Of a stretch of 64,000 bases of DNA, positions 63,263 to 64,000 are shown in pieces. This stretch comes from Echinicola strongylocentroti (GTDB lineage: Bacteria; Bacteroidota; Bacteroidia; Cytophagales; Cyclobacteriaceae). A program made the translations under genes and the position numbers. Below the pieces are notes generated by a model, which saw only the letters and a program-made list of their open reading frames with translations, searched no databases and was not told the DNA's origin. The stretch's first letter is position 1, and each line of letters begins with the position of its first letter. Where the stretch lies: NCBI RefSeq assembly GCF_003260975.1, contig NZ_CP030041.1, positions 1,401,001 through 1,465,000 of the forward strand. Reading direction: 5' to 3'.

Positions 63263-64000
63263 TTATTTTACTGATTTTAGCGGAGCTTTTAGCTTGATTT
63301 TTTGGGGACTTTCTTTTTCCTCACTGTAATAGTCCGTGGGAAAGCCATTCAGCTGGCGCCATAGTTCGTACCAAAGCGGCACATCGTTCAGCAATAGAAA
63401 TGCCCTGGCTCCAGTGCCGATACTGAGCCGCTCGGGCCATTGGCGGTCATCCGGATCAGGGGTCACCAATAATCGATAGTATCCATTATTGCTTATAAAA
63501 CGATCCATGGCCACCACATGACCAGAAAATATACCTGTGGAAGCTTCCGGCCACCCGCTGATAACGATCGCTGGCCAACCATCAAATCGGAGTCGTACTT
63601 TTTCATGTTGGTGGACTAGCGGAAGATCCTGAGGACGGACATATACTTCCACGGCCAGGTCATATTGATCAGGAACGATCGTCATGATATCCGTTCCTTC
63701 CTTGATTATCTCTCCGATTCCTTTGGTGACTGTCTTGGTGATATAGCCTGATTGAGGAGCGGTGATGTAGTAGCGTTCTTGCCGTTCTGTATAATTGCGA
63801 AGCTGATTCTGCAATTTGGAGGCGTCTGCCACAGTCCCCAATTTGGCAGACATGGCCGTTTGGATATCTGATTGAACCTTGGCCAGCTTATCACGGTACT
63901 CTCTTTCGGTAGAGGAAATCTCCAGATCCAGGTTCAGTAACTCATTCCGTTGATTGGTCAGTTTGTTTTGTTGGACGTTCACTTTGGCCTGCGTTTCCTG
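63263..64000 (-). CDS. HlyD-family periplasmic adaptor, 5' end outside window
   Basis: Membrane-fusion protein of a type I secretion or efflux system. The frame is open to the window edge (residues QETQAKVNVQQNKLTNQRN continue upstream of the first internal start), so at least the N-terminal helix is missing. Visible parts: coiled-coil hairpin (LNLDLEISSTEREYRDKLAKV, SKLQNQLRNYTERQERYYI), lipoyl/barrel-sandwich segment (ITAPQSGYITKTVTKGIGEIIKEGTDIMTIVP) and beta-barrel domain to LPLVHQHEKVRLRFDGWPA and the C-terminal PVPLWYELW part. Bridges the inner-membrane partner to the TolC-like protein. Confidence 0.93.
   Translation of the reverse strand, partial: QETQAKVNVQQNKLTNQRNELLNLDLEISSTEREYRDKLAKVQSDIQTAMSAKLGTVADASKLQNQLRNYTERQERYYITAPQSGYITKTVTKGIGEIIKEGTDIMTIVPDQYDLAVEVYVRPQDLPLVHQHEKVRLRFDGWPAIVISGWPEASTGIFSGHVVAMDRFISNNGYYRLLVTPDPDDRQWPERLSIGTGARAFLLLNDVPLWYELWRQLNGFPTDYYSEEKESPQKIKLKAPLKSVK

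Overview
The window looks like a chromosome segment of a marine Bacteroidota bacterium, most likely of the Cyclobacteriaceae (Echinicola/Cyclobacterium-like; the genus is a guess). Reasons: a SusC/SusD pair, many lipoprotein signal peptides of the Bacteroidota type, no Shine-Dalgarno-like sequences before most starts, a TAnnTTTG-type promoter, DUF4374 and ThuA proteins, and a large set of marine-polysaccharide enzymes. No tRNA, rRNA, CRISPR array, insertion sequence or phage gene was seen.

Positions 1-31243. A plus-strand operon (3-6791) encodes a FucP-like permease, a two-domain sugar mutarotase, two GH29 lipoproteins and an S1 sulfatase. It converges on a roughly 21-kb minus-strand polysaccharide utilization locus that reads from 28372 down to 7196: sodium:solute symporter, FAD-dependent oxidoreductase, SusC, SusD, sulfatase, GH43-like beta-propeller, GH2, a double-propeller fusion (GH43-like plus GH117), GH117, GH2 and GH16. 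A divergent LacI regulator (28734-29756) and two 16-bp inverted-repeat operators (28451-28496) sit at the head. Three GH117 domains point to 3,6-anhydro-L-galactose, so an agaran/porphyran-type red-algal galactan is the favoured substrate; this is inference. An HxlR regulator and a YhdH/AcuI-type reductase with a 15-bp palindrome between them follow.

Positions 31305-45435. A second small glycan unit (GH2 plus GH117) is divergent from an unusual membrane-spanning regulator with three direct repeats between them. Then come a frameshifted NmrA-like oxidoreductase, an alkyl-sulfatase-like metallo-hydrolase with a small zinc-ribbon protein, an AraC regulator, a ThuA-domain protein, and a sugar-acid module (enolase-superfamily dehydratase, divergent MFS permease, KDPG/KDPGal aldolase) that could take the acids made from galactose or anhydrogalactose to pyruvate.

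Positions 45436-64000. An Omp85-type barrel protein, a small secreted protein, a XusABC-like siderophore-iron operon (TonB receptor, DUF4374 surface lipoprotein, PepSY membrane protein) with a promoter and palindromic operator, a MerC-like protein behind two matching boxes, a DUF1254 lipoprotein, an outer-membrane protein, gnd, a degenerate set of orphan Rhs C-terminal modules with a probable immunity gene, and a TolC plus HlyD efflux pair running off the right edge.

Intergenic regions carry at least four repeat families: a structured ~170-215-bp element with inverted ends (six copies), a ~118-bp element (three copies), a ~170-190-bp element (two copies in opposite orientation) and a 120-bp tandem array. 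Some copies carry different central GC-rich hairpins, including a perfect 54-bp palindrome.
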